From NCBI GenBank assembly GCA_025457845.1, contig JALOTO010000119.1, forward strand, positions 1 to 9,859: 9,859 bases of DNA, written 5' to 3'. Both the position numbers and the translations under genes were made by a program. This document shows positions 1 to 6,468 of this stretch, piece after piece; the first letter of the stretch is position 1; each line of letters starts with the position of its first letter. The DNA is from Thermoplasmata archaeon. GTDB taxonomy: Archaea > Thermoplasmatota > Thermoplasmata > UBA10834. The notes below the pieces were generated by a model. It saw only the letters and a program-made list of their open reading frames with translations, was not told the DNA's origin and made no database searches.

Positions 1-1
1 C

Positions 2-598
2 GAGAAGGTGGCGAAGGACGAGAGGTTCGACGCCGTGGTCATTTGCGGGGACTTCACGACCTACGGGTCGCTGGACTACGTCAGGAAGGCGCTCAAGTCG
101 TTCGACACGAAGGTCCTCGCCGTGCCCGGGAACTGCGACACGCGGCCGACGGCCGAGGTCCTCGAGAAGGCCGGGGCGAGCATACACGGGATGAGACAGG
201 AGGTCAACGGCATCGCCCTGTTCGGGTTCGGCGGGGCGGTCCCGTCCCCGCACAACATGCCATTCGAGGTCGAGGAGGCCGACATCGTCGCCGGGCTGAG
301 AGGTGCATGCGTCAAGGGCGGCGTCATGGTGACCCACATGCCGGCGAAGGGCATGAACGACCTCAGCCGGTCGGGGAAGCACGCGGGTTCCGAGGGCATA
401 CTCAGGGTGGCCGCCGAGTGCGAACCCGTCCTCGCGCTGTCGGGGCACTTCCACGAGGCGAGGGGGACCGTCACATCGAAGGGGACGGTCTTCCTGAACC
501 CGGGCTCGGCGAGGGAGGGGTTCTACGCCGTCGTGGTGCTGGGAGACGGGGTCGATGTGGAGCTCAGGGAACTGCCAGGCATCAGGCGCGAGCGTTGA
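2..598 (+). CDS. Metallophosphoesterase, YfcE/MJ0936-like (5' partial)
   Basis: This is a calcineurin-like metal-dependent phosphoesterase, probably cytosolic, of the small YfcE/MJ0936 type; members of that group hydrolyse phosphodiesters with two bound metals. The frame is open to the left edge, and the visible part begins inside the fold. Counting from the GTG at 8, the metal-binding GD is at residues 14-15, a GNCD motif (Cys in place of the usual His, a common variant in this subgroup) at 41-44, a metal-binding His within THMP at 109-112, and the diagnostic GHFH at 146-149, followed by NPGS at 164-167. The first D-x-H motif lies outside the window, so roughly 20-35 residues are missing and the GTG at 8 is not the true start. 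The gene ends at a TGA only 29 bp from the neighbouring transposon gene, which is on the other strand. The family is clear; the substrate is not. Confidence 0.88.
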   Translation, partial: EKVAKDERFDAVVICGDFTTYGSLDYVRKALKSFDTKVLAVPGNCDTRPTAEVLEKAGASIHGMRQEVNGIALFGFGGAVPSPHNMPFEVEEADIVAGLRGACVKGGVMVTHMPAKGMNDLSRSGKHAGSEGILRVAAECEPVLALSGHFHEARGTVTSKGTVFLNPGSAREGFYAVVVLGDGVDVELRELPGIRRER

Positions 599-616
599 GG
601 TTCTGTCAAGAGTCGG

Positions 617-830
617 GTGGTGAACCGTCATGACACCCCCTCCAGTCGACTCGTCCCATTCGGCTCCGGCCGTGCGCCCGTCCCCGGGTCGCAGAGGACC
701 ATCATCACGTCATGCTGGAACGCGCCGGGGCTGAACCATAAGCCCCCTGCCCTCCCTTCAGGGAAGGCCGTCTGCAGCAGATAGCCCCCTGCCCTCCCTT
801 CAGGGAAGGCCGTCTGCAGCAGATTGACGC
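617..830 (-). ncRNA. Possible omega-RNA (reRNA) scaffold region overlapping the tnpB 3' end
   Basis: In studied IS200/IS605 elements the guide RNA is transcribed in the same direction as tnpB, overlaps its last part and ends at the transposon right end, with the guide read from flanking DNA. The corresponding region here is rich in self-complementarity on the tnpB strand: two identical 8-bp hairpins with a TGAA loop (749-768 and 791-810), and palindromes at 644-651 and 627-634. If the element ends near 617-627, the guide would copy the end of the phosphoesterase gene and its short 3' flank. This is placed by analogy with the family; no boundary is proven. Confidence 0.35.
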
Positions 831-1917
831 CGGCGTTGACATGCCTGTCTGCACGCCACCCGCACTCGCACTCGAACTGGGTGCCCATTCGGGAATACTG
901 TATCCTCCCACATGTCGGGCACCTCCTGCTGCTGTTGTACGGGTCCACCTTGACCACTGGGATACCTCTCCAGGTGGCCTTGTACTCGATGTACTGGTGG
1001 AGCTTCCTCCGGGGCCACATGCTCAGCCTCCGGTTCAGGGTCTTGTTCATCCTCGTCTTCGAGAGCCCATTTAGGTCCTCGAGCACGACCGCGGACCTGT
1101 TCTCCTCGGCGAAGTCGAGGACCGCGTTCGCCACCTTGTGCATGCGATGCTGTATCCGGTGGCGCTCCCTTCTCCCCTCCCTGTCGCACAGCCTCCTGGC
1201 GGTCCTCCGGTCATGCGCCTTCTTCTTCTGGAGCCTCCTCCTGCGGTCATGGTGACGCGCCTGGATCTCGGCGATTTCGGGAAACAGGGCTTTCGCAGGT
1301 GTGCATACACCGCCCTTCACGAACACACCATCCAGGCTCCGCTCGTTCGTGTCCAGGGAGATCGCGGTCTCCGGCTCGTACGGTCTCCTCTCACCCTTCC
1401 TGAAGGCTATGATGACCCTGTCAGGGAGGAGCGTCAATGACCCAAGGGACAAGGTAGGGTCGTCCAGGTATCTCCGATGATAGTCGCTGAGGACCAACCT
1501 GAGCCCCACATGGTATCCGGCCCTGATCGGCAGGTCCACTATCCCGTTCACTCGGTCGAGCTTGTACGCCTGGTTCTCAGCCTTCATCATGAGGCGCCTG
1601 ACATAGGGCACGGGGCACGGACCTCGCTTCGACCAGCGCCTCCGCAGGTTCTTCAGTATCGATCCTGCCACCTCGAACGAGCAGACCAGATGCTTGGCGT
1701 ACATGCCAGGATGGTCCTGCCTGAAGTCCTTGTAGAGCAGTTTGACGAGGGCGAACCTCGAGGACACCTTCGCCTGGAGTCCCACCCTGATCGCACGGTT
1801 GACGGCGAGTCTGAAATCCTCCATGAGAAGCTTCGCCTCCGGGGGGAGCTCGCCGGCGTCTGGCATTGGCGTACTTTCGATTACATGTACACTTCGTGGG
1901 GCGCTCCGGCTACCCAT
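628..1917 (-). CDS. tnpB: TnpB RNA-guided nuclease homologue (IS605 OrfB)
   Basis: TnpB is a compact RuvC-type nuclease guided by an RNA made from the right end of its own transposon; it is the ancestor of Cas12. Numbering from the upstream GTG at 1944 (438 residues), the RuvC residues are D198 (in ISLDTNERS), E289 (VLEDLNGL) and D366 (ADRHVN), all present. A zinc ribbon lies between the last two, with C342, C345, C359 and C361; its second pair is CxC rather than CxxC. A basic, helical stretch fills about 225-270. Residues 375-388 and 389-402 are a 14-residue tandem duplication. The frame is open from a GTG at 1944; I prefer the ATG at 1917 (429 residues) because the beta strand typical of the N terminus starts just after it and an AT-rich box lies about 38 bp upstream. 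Neither start has a clear Shine-Dalgarno. All key residues remain, so it is probably functional. Confidence 0.9.
   Translation of the reverse strand: MGSRSAPRSVHVIESTPMPDAGELPPEAKLLMEDFRLAVNRAIRVGLQAKVSSRFALVKLLYKDFRQDHPGMYAKHLVCSFEVAGSILKNLRRRWSKRGPCPVPYVRRLMMKAENQAYKLDRVNGIVDLPIRAGYHVGLRLVLSDYHRRYLDDPTLSLGSLTLLPDRVIIAFRKGERRPYEPETAISLDTNERSLDGVFVKGGVCTPAKALFPEIAEIQARHHDRRRRLQKKKAHDRRTARRLCDREGRRERHRIQHRMHKVANAVLDFAEENRSAVVLEDLNGLSKTRMNKTLNRRLSMWPRRKLHQYIEYKATWRGIPVVKVDPYNSSRRCPTCGRIQYSRMGTQFECECGWRADRHVNAGVNLLQTAFPEGRAGGYLLQTAFPEGRAGGLWFSPGAFQHDVMMVLCDPGTGARPEPNGTSRLEGVS
741..824 (-). repeat. 42-bp tandem direct repeat, two identical copies, inside tnpB
   Basis: Bases 741-782 and 783-824 are identical copies of a 42-bp unit. 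Being a multiple of three, the duplication keeps the reading frame and adds a second copy of a 14-residue block (LLQTAFPEGRAGG plus one residue) right after the RuvC III motif. Each unit holds an imperfect inverted repeat that folds, on the tnpB-sense strand, into an 8-bp stem with one G-U pair and a TGAA loop. The exact identity of the copies suggests a recent event. Confidence 0.95.
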
Positions 1918-2026
1918 CACCCGATGACTGTACAAATCGCTCACGTCGAAATGTTCTTATCCCGTTCAGGCATGGATGGTGTTCAAGAGAACCTGGCGGT
2001 ACGTCCGCCCAGGGGCGAGGGTCTGA

Positions 2027-2896
2027 ATGCATTCATCCCTGCGCACGCTTGCGCTGTTCGCCGTGCTCATACTGCTGTTTACCGGCATAGGCTATCTGGT
2101 GGGAACCTACTTCATAGGAGACTGGCTGATAGGGTCGCTGGTCTTCCTCGGCATCGCCGCGATGATGAACCTCATCAGCTACTTCTTCAGCGCCAAGATC
2201 GTCCTCTGGTCCTACAAGGCCAAGATCGTGTCGGAGAAGGAGGCCCCGAGGCTCTTCAAGATCGTGAAGAAGATATGCCTCAAGTCCGACATGCCCATGC
2301 CCAAGATCGCCGTCGTGCCGACCCAGACGCCGAACGCCTTCGCCACCGGCCGGAACAAGAACAACGCCGTGGTCGCCGCGACGGAGGGGCTCATGCTCCT
2401 CTTGACCGACGATGAGCTCGAGGGAGTCCTCGCACACGAGATGGCCCACGTGCGGAACAGGGACATCCTTGTGATGTCCGTGGCGGCGACCATCGCCGGC
2501 GCGATCGCCTTCGCTTCGAGGATGGCCTTGTGGGGGTCGCTCGGCGGCGGAAGGAGGAACGAGAACGGGATACTCCTGCTGGTCATAGCCATCACCGCCC
2601 CGATCGCAGCCATGCTTGTCCAGCTCGCGATCTCCAGGAACAGGGAGTACAAGGCCGACCGCGAGGGGGCGCTCATGATCCAGAGGCCTCTGGCGCTCGC
2701 ACGCGCCCTCGAGAAGCTCGAGGAGGGCAACAGGCGCAGGCCGCTTCAGAGCGGCAACCCGGCCTCGTCCTCGATGTTCATAGTGAACCCGTTCAGGGGA
2801 CAGGGCATGATGGCGCTGTTCATGACCCACCCGCCGGTCAGCACGCGCGTGAAGAGGCTCCGCGAGCTGGCGGACGAAACGGGCTTCATCGGCTGA
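2027..2896 (+). CDS. htpX: M48-family zinc metalloprotease, HtpX-like
   Basis: HtpX is a membrane-bound zinc endoprotease that degrades damaged or misfolded membrane proteins. The 289-residue product has the usual size and order. Two hydrophobic segments are at about 8-28 and 33-55, and a cytosolic stretch contains PNAFATGRN (103-110), conserved in the M48 family. The zinc-binding and catalytic HEMAH is at 137-141. Two more hydrophobic segments lie at about 148-168 and 181-202, and the EYKAD block at 207-211 supplies the third zinc ligand, E207. The C-terminal THPPVSTR is also typical. The ATG at 2027 is preceded by a weak GAGGG-type site. The gene stands alone and is convergent with the Hps-RraA gene, only 6 bp from its stop. 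The upstream 80 bp is shared with the tnpB promoter region, so the insertion sequence may have replaced part of its original upstream DNA. Confidence 0.93.
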   Translation: MHSSLRTLALFAVLILLFTGIGYLVGTYFIGDWLIGSLVFLGIAAMMNLISYFFSAKIVLWSYKAKIVSEKEAPRLFKIVKKICLKSDMPMPKIAVVPTQTPNAFATGRNKNNAVVAATEGLMLLLTDDELEGVLAHEMAHVRNRDILVMSVAATIAGAIAFASRMALWGSLGGGRRNENGILLLVIAITAPIAAMLVQLAISRNREYKADREGALMIQRPLALARALEKLEEGNRRRPLQSGNPASSSMFIVNPFRGQGMMALFMTHPPVSTRVKRLRELADETGFIG

Positions 2897-2902
2897 GAGC
2901 CC

Positions 2903-4195
2903 TCAGCCCACCTTCTCCCACTTCTCCAGCTTCAACACACTCGAGAGGGTCCCTCCGCGCTTGATCTCCTCGCGCACCCTGTTCTCCCTCTCGAGGACGT
3001 CGAGCGCCCTGTTGGCGACCTCGACCGCATGCTCCTGGGGGACGACGACGACCCCGCTCTCGTCGCCTATGACCCAGTCCCCCGTCCTGACCGTGATGCC
3101 ACCGCAGACGATCTCGTGCCCTATCCCGCCGTAGCCCTTCGGCTCGCCGGCGTTGGACGAGATGTGCCTCGAGAAGCACGGGAACTTCATCTCCACGATG
3201 GAGTCGATGTCCCTGGCGGCGCCGTCGATGACCACCCCCGAGACCCCCTTCGTCATGCAGCTCCAGGACGCCAGCTCGCCCCAGACGGCGATCTCCCCGC
3301 TGCAGGCGTCCACGACTATGACGTCCCCGGGCCGCGCCTTGTCTATGGCCTCGACTGGCTTGGCCCAGTCGCCGTTGACGGTGTGCACGGTCAGAGCCCG
3401 TCCGACCATCTTGACGTTGTGTGCGATCCTTGGGTGTATGCCCTTCATCGCGCCCTTCTTGTGCTGGGCGTCGGCGACGTTGCACGACGAGACCTTCGAG
3501 AAGGCCGCGAAGAGCTCCTTCTCGGAGTACTTCTTGAAGAGGTCGGTCCGGACCTTCTTGCCGGTGGATATGGACCTCTTGACCTTCCTGGCCGCCCCCG
3601 CCACATCCTTGGCCTTGATGATCGCCCCGCCGACTATGACGATGGATACGCCGGCCGCGACGATATCTGGCGCGGTCTCGCTGTTGATGCCGCCGGCGGC
3701 GGCCACGGGTATCCCGACCGCCTTGGACAGCCCCTTCACCTCGGAGAGAGGGGACCCGCCCACCATCTGCTCGTCCACCCCGACGTGCACGCAGATGTAG
3801 TCCGCCCCGAGTTTCTCGACCTCCCGCGCCCTCTTGGGCTTGTCCTCCACGTTGAAGAGGTCCACCATGACCTTCGCGCCGTACTGGCGCGCGCTCAGTA
3901 TGGCCTCTGTGATGGTCGGGTCGGATGAGAGGCCAAGTATGACGACGACATCGGCGCCCGACTTGGCGGCTATCTCGACCTCCGCGCCGCCGACGTCTAT
4001 GGTCTTCATGTCGGCGACAACGGTCTTGCCGGGGAAGGCCCTCTTTAGCTTCCTGACGATCTCCATCCCCTCGCTCTTGATCAGGGGGGTGCCGGCCTCT
4101 ATCCAATCGACACCTCCGTCGACAGCTTCTCGGGCGATCTGCAGGGCCCTGTCACCGTGGACGAGGTCCAGGGCCACCTGGAGGACCGGTTTCAT
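2903..4195 (-). CDS. Bifunctional 3-hexulose-6-phosphate synthase / RraA-like protein
   Basis: Two domains are fused in 430 residues. Residues 1 to about 210 are 3-hexulose-6-phosphate synthase (OMP decarboxylase superfamily barrel). The active-site D-x-K-x-x-D is at D62-K64-D67, and the late phosphate-binding strands contain AAAGGIN (165-171) and IVIVGGAI (186-192). Many archaea use this enzyme in reverse, releasing formaldehyde from hexulose-6-phosphate to make ribulose-5-phosphate for nucleotides. Residues from about 225 to the end are RraA-like: GDVIVVDACSG (290-300), GELAS (306-310) and the VIDGAARD block (322-329) with its R-D pair, resembling class II aldolases and demethylmenaquinone-methyltransferase-like proteins. 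Its exact role is uncertain. The ATG at 4195 is chosen because GGAGGTG lies 10 nt upstream; the frame extends to 4330 but that part lacks family similarity. The same fusion is known in other archaea. No separate isomerase (Phi) gene is in the window. Confidence 0.9.
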   Translation of the reverse strand: MKPVLQVALDLVHGDRALQIAREAVDGGVDWIEAGTPLIKSEGMEIVRKLKRAFPGKTVVADMKTIDVGGAEVEIAAKSGADVVVILGLSSDPTITEAILSARQYGAKVMVDLFNVEDKPKRAREVEKLGADYICVHVGVDEQMVGGSPLSEVKGLSKAVGIPVAAAGGINSETAPDIVAAGVSIVIVGGAIIKAKDVAGAARKVKRSISTGKKVRTDLFKKYSEKELFAAFSKVSSCNVADAQHKKGAMKGIHPRIAHNVKMVGRALTVHTVNGDWAKPVEAIDKARPGDVIVVDACSGEIAVWGELASWSCMTKGVSGVVIDGAARDIDSIVEMKFPCFSRHISSNAGEPKGYGGIGHEIVCGGITVRTGDWVIGDESGVVVVPQEHAVEVANRALDVLERENRVREEIKRGGTLSSVLKLEKWEKVG

Positions 4196-4205
4196 CGGCG
4201 GTGAA

Positions 4206-4231
4206 CACCTCCATCGTCCGATAAATACATG
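4206..4231 (-). promoter_or_regulatory. Shine-Dalgarno and TATA-like box of the Hps-RraA gene
   Basis: On the minus strand GGAGGTG (4206-4212) sits 10 nt before the ATG at 4195 and fixes the start. A TATA-like ATTTAT follows upstream at about 4220-4226. The two are so close that a start 25 bp downstream of this box would remove the ribosome site, so either the box is not used or a more distal promoter serves the gene, for example the AT-rich box at 4300-4312. Confidence 0.5.
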
Positions 4232-4299
4232 TCGCAAGTAACACTGGCTAGATGGGCGGCACTGGCCCCCTCCTTCTCGCGCGCGGCGGCGCACGGACA

Positions 4300-4313
4300 A
4301 ACAATAATAAGAC
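4300..4313 (+). promoter_or_regulatory. AT-rich box, probable promoter of the KaiC-like operon
   Basis: AACAATAATAAGAC is the only AT-rich stretch in the GC-rich 140-bp divergent region. Its centre is about 30 bp upstream of the ATG at 4336, the distance expected for an archaeal TATA box with a nearly leaderless message. Read on the other strand it could also serve the divergent Hps-RraA gene with a leader of about 80 nt. It fits the TATA consensus only moderately. Confidence 0.4.
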
Positions 4314-4335
4314 ATCCATCGCATTCTCAAGGTCG

Positions 4336-5088
4336 ATGCCCCCCCGGACAGGCGAGCGCGACCGATGCATCACAGGCATCGACGGCTTCGACACCATACT
4401 CTACGGAGGGATACCGAGGGCCAACACCGTCCTCCTGACGGGCAGCTGCGGCACCGGGAAGACATCCCTGGCGCTGGAGTTCCTGATACACGGCGCCACG
4501 AAGGGCGAGAACTCGCTGTTCATCTCCGTCACGGAGAATTCGGACAAGCTCCTGACGAACATCATGCCCTACAAGTTCTTCGACAAGAACCTGATCAAGT
4601 CCGGGAGGCTGGTCTTCGTCGACCTGCCCGTCATGTACGAGCGGCTGGGCATGACCAAGGCCGAGATGTCCATGGAGGAGATAGACCTCCTGGTGGCAGC
4701 CATCACCTCTCTCGTCAAGGAGCTCGGCATAAGGCGCCTGGTGGTCGACTCGATTACTTCGGTCTGCTACAAGCTCAAGACCCCTGAGAAGATCAGGGAC
4801 TTCATCCTCAAGCTCAGCAAGTCGCTCACGGACTTCGACTGCACCTCGATACTGGTCAGCGAGATCGCGGCCCAGACAATGGCGTACTCCATGTACGGCG
4901 TCGAGGAGGCCATTGCAGACGGGATAGTCCTCATGGCCAACCTCGAGCGCAGGGGCGACCTGCTCAGGACCCTGCAGGTGATCAAGATGCGCGGGACCCA
5001 GCATTCCCGGGCGAAGTACGTCCTGGACCTGACGCCGATGGGCGTGCTGCTCGTGCCGCTGCTCAAGGGCGGGAGCGTGGGCACATGA
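4336..5088 (+). CDS. KaiC/RAD55-family ATPase, single domain, intact P-loop
   Basis: This 250-residue protein is a single RecA-fold domain of the KaiC/RAD55 group. CITGIDGFDTILYGGIP (11-27) is the standard lead-in. Walker A is GSCGTGKTS (36-44), and Walker B is RLVVDSI (134-140) with D138. Near the usual pair of catalytic glutamates it reads TEN (66-68), so only one of the two acids is kept. KMRGTQHS (217-224) is the arginine-finger-like motif of KaiC proteins. ATP binding is expected; hydrolysis may be slow. I chose the ATG at 4336 because KaiC similarity starts at once and a promoter-like box is about 30 bp upstream; the frame extends back to 4252 with unrelated residues. The stop overlaps the next start by ATGA, so translation is probably coupled. 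Such proteins act in archaeal signalling and filament assembly; the role here is unknown. Confidence 0.88.
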   Translation: MPPRTGERDRCITGIDGFDTILYGGIPRANTVLLTGSCGTGKTSLALEFLIHGATKGENSLFISVTENSDKLLTNIMPYKFFDKNLIKSGRLVFVDLPVMYERLGMTKAEMSMEEIDLLVAAITSLVKELGIRRLVVDSITSVCYKLKTPEKIRDFILKLSKSLTDFDCTSILVSEIAAQTMAYSMYGVEEAIADGIVLMANLERRGDLLRTLQVIKMRGTQHSRAKYVLDLTPMGVLLVPLLKGGSVGT

Positions 5089-5678
5089 GCGACTCCAACT
5101 CCGCAGAGGCGATCGCGACCCGTCTGGCGGAGATGCCATCCGCGTCGGCCGTCTCCCTGCAGATGAGCGTCGACAACTACCTCGACGTCCTGAGGGGCAC
5201 CCTCGACCTGTTCGCCAACAGGAAGGGCATGGACACGATATACGTGACGTCGACCATCTCCTACGAGGCCATCAGGCGCGTCCTGCAGGCGCTCGACATC
5301 GACACCTCCAGGATATACTTCGTCGACTGCATCTCACACATCATGATGGGGGCGTCCTCGGCGCAGCGGGACGACCACTCCACCCTCGTGGAGAGCCCCA
5401 CGATGCTCGAGAACCTCATGCTGAAGGTCGAGTACCTCATAAGGAGCTCGCAGTCCCCCAACAAGCTGGTCGTCATCGACTCGATCAACTCGCTCGCCAT
5501 ACACAACAACAACTGGATCCTCTCGGAGTTCCTGCACATACTCGTCTCGGGCCTGAGGGCCCGGGAGGCGTACACCGTCATCCTCTCGGTAGAGGAGCAC
5601 TCGACCCCGGAGCTCAACAACATGGTCAACCTCGTGTGCGACCAGGGCGTGCGCGTCAACAAGGACGGTGTGGCATGA
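5085..5678 (+). CDS. Degenerate KaiC-like protein lacking the P-loop
   Basis: This is a 197-residue protein that I place in the RecA/KaiC fold by its order of strands and by context rather than by a full motif set. The region where Walker A should lie (about 20-45) has no GxxxxGK. The strand TIYVTST (51-57) matches the position before the usual glutamates, RIYFVDCIS (76-84) matches the next strand, and KLVVIDSINSL (127-137) is a Walker-B-like strand with D132. SVEEHSTPELNNMV (168-181) resembles the late part of KaiC-like proteins. It should therefore not hydrolyse ATP by itself and may be a structural or regulatory partner of the first gene. The ATG overlaps the preceding stop, and its own stop overlaps the following start, again as ATGA. 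The start has no independent Shine-Dalgarno of note, which fits coupling. Confidence 0.8.
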   Translation: MSDSNSAEAIATRLAEMPSASAVSLQMSVDNYLDVLRGTLDLFANRKGMDTIYVTSTISYEAIRRVLQALDIDTSRIYFVDCISHIMMGASSAQRDDHSTLVESPTMLENLMLKVEYLIRSSQSPNKLVVIDSINSLAIHNNNWILSEFLHILVSGLRAREAYTVILSVEEHSTPELNNMVNLVCDQGVRVNKDGVA

Positions 5679-6400
5679 AGTTCACCAGCATAGGCATACC
5701 CGCGCTCGACGAGCACATAGGCGGGGGCGTGCAGAAGGGCGCGACCGTCCTCATAATGGGCACCCCGGGCGCGGGGACGGAGTTCCTCGCGAAGCAGTTC
5801 GCATCCGTCTCCATCGAGCCCGTCACCTACTTCACCACCACGGAGAGGGACGAGGACGTCACCGCGGTCATGCGCGAGTACGGGTGGCGCACGGACCTGA
5901 ACATAGTGAACATAGGGACCCGTTACTACGAGGCCGTGCTCGCCAAGAAGCTTGAGGTCAGCAGATTCAGGCAGGAGGGCATCACCCTCAGCGACATCCG
6001 GCGGTTCAGGGAGCAGGACACCATGAAGGAGGAGAACTTCCTCACCTTCCTGTCCTACGAGATATCCAAGCTGAACCCTCCCTTCAGGGTGGTCATCAAC
6101 TCGCTCGACTTCTTCCTCGAGAACTACGACAGCGCCGAGGTCCTGATGGCCATGCGCACGATCAAGGCGCACACCCAGCACTCGGAGAGCGTGACCCTCA
6201 TGACCATGCTCAAGGGGGTGCACGAGTCGCGCATCCAGAGCAGCGTGGAGGACCTGGCCGACGTCATAGTCGAGATGGATCGGGAGAAGGTCGGTCACGA
6301 GTTCAAGAAGTACCTGATAATCCAGAAGGTCAGGAACCGGCCGGCCATGGTGGGCATAATCCCGTGCACCTTCGATTCGACAGGGATAAAGCCCGGTTGA
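5675..6400 (+). CDS. KaiC-like protein with degenerate Walker A and B
   Basis: This 241-residue RecA/KaiC-fold protein keeps the family outline: SIGIPALDEHIGGGVQKG (5-22) leads into a P-loop-like GTPGAGTE (29-36), followed by the strand TYFTTTERDED (51-61). In the P-loop the lysine is Thr35 and the following Thr/Ser is Glu36. In the Walker-B strand RVVINSLDF (138-146) the aspartate is Asn142. The acidic pair seen in active KaiC proteins is also changed (TER, 56-58). It may bind nucleotide weakly or not at all. The late part (KKYLIIQKVRNRP, 211-223) corresponds to the KMRG-type motif but is altered. The ATG at 5675 overlaps the stop of the previous gene. The frame runs back to 5636, but that part lies within the upstream gene and has no family similarity. 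Last gene of the operon. Confidence 0.83.
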   Translation: MKFTSIGIPALDEHIGGGVQKGATVLIMGTPGAGTEFLAKQFASVSIEPVTYFTTTERDEDVTAVMREYGWRTDLNIVNIGTRYYEAVLAKKLEVSRFRQEGITLSDIRRFREQDTMKEENFLTFLSYEISKLNPPFRVVINSLDFFLENYDSAEVLMAMRTIKAHTQHSESVTLMTMLKGVHESRIQSSVEDLADVIVEMDREKVGHEFKKYLIIQKVRNRPAMVGIIPCTFDSTGIKPG

Positions 6401-6442
6401 GCGCCTCCGGTTGTGCAGATTCACCGCAGAACCCGAGGTCGC

Positions 6443-6467
6443 CTTTTGCCGAAAAGACGACGTTTTT
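6443..6467 (+). terminator. Weak stem-loop and T5 tract after the KaiC-like operon
   Basis: A 5-bp stem CTTTT/AAAAG with a GCCG loop (6443-6456) is followed 6 nt later by five T residues (6463-6467), about 65 bp after the last stop of the operon. Archaeal termination relies mainly on T-rich tracts in the non-template strand, so the T run is the more telling part. The stem is weak. Confidence 0.4.
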
Positions 6468-6468
6468 C

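Larger units (their letters stand above)
600..1965 (-). mobile_element. IS200/IS605-family (IS1341-like) TnpB-only insertion sequence, ends approximate
   Basis: The stretch between the phosphoesterase and the M48 protease is occupied by one tnpB gene with short flanks and no tnpA (Y1 transposase), which is the layout of IS1341-type elements. Elements of this family make no target duplication and have no terminal inverted repeats, so the exact ends cannot be read from one copy. The right end (the 3' side of tnpB) should lie in or near 599-640. That area holds two perfect 8-bp palindromes, at 627-634 and 644-651, of the sort that could form subterminal hairpins. The left end should lie upstream of the tnpB start, near 1918-1970. 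Movement would need a TnpA supplied from elsewhere. Confidence 0.6.

Noticed and set aside
8..10. GTG at position 8 as the true start of the phosphoesterase
   Set aside because: The first metal-binding D-x-H motif of the fold would be absent; the frame is open to the left edge, so the gene continues outside the window.
741..824. The tandem repeat as a CRISPR array
   Set aside because: The two copies are directly joined with no spacers, there are only two, and they lie in frame in tnpB.
1477..2415. 312-codon plus-strand frame crossing tnpB and htpX
   Set aside because: It is antisense to tnpB and then out of frame in htpX; both of those genes have full catalytic motifs.
3029..3928. 299-codon plus-strand frame antisense to Hps-RraA
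   Set aside because: Asp/Val/Leu-rich shadow product with no recognisable domain and no ribosome site.
2886..4106. Long minus-strand open frame (about 400 codons) inside the Hps-RraA gene
   Set aside because: It lies in another frame of the same strand, gives an Arg/Gly-rich low-complexity product and has no motif; high third-position GC in the real gene removes stops in other frames.
5261..6424. 387-codon open frame antisense to the second and third KaiC-like genes
   Set aside because: The product looks like a mirror of the coding strand (runs of Leu, Val, Glu, His) with no domain; the sense genes have clear motifs and ATGA overlaps.
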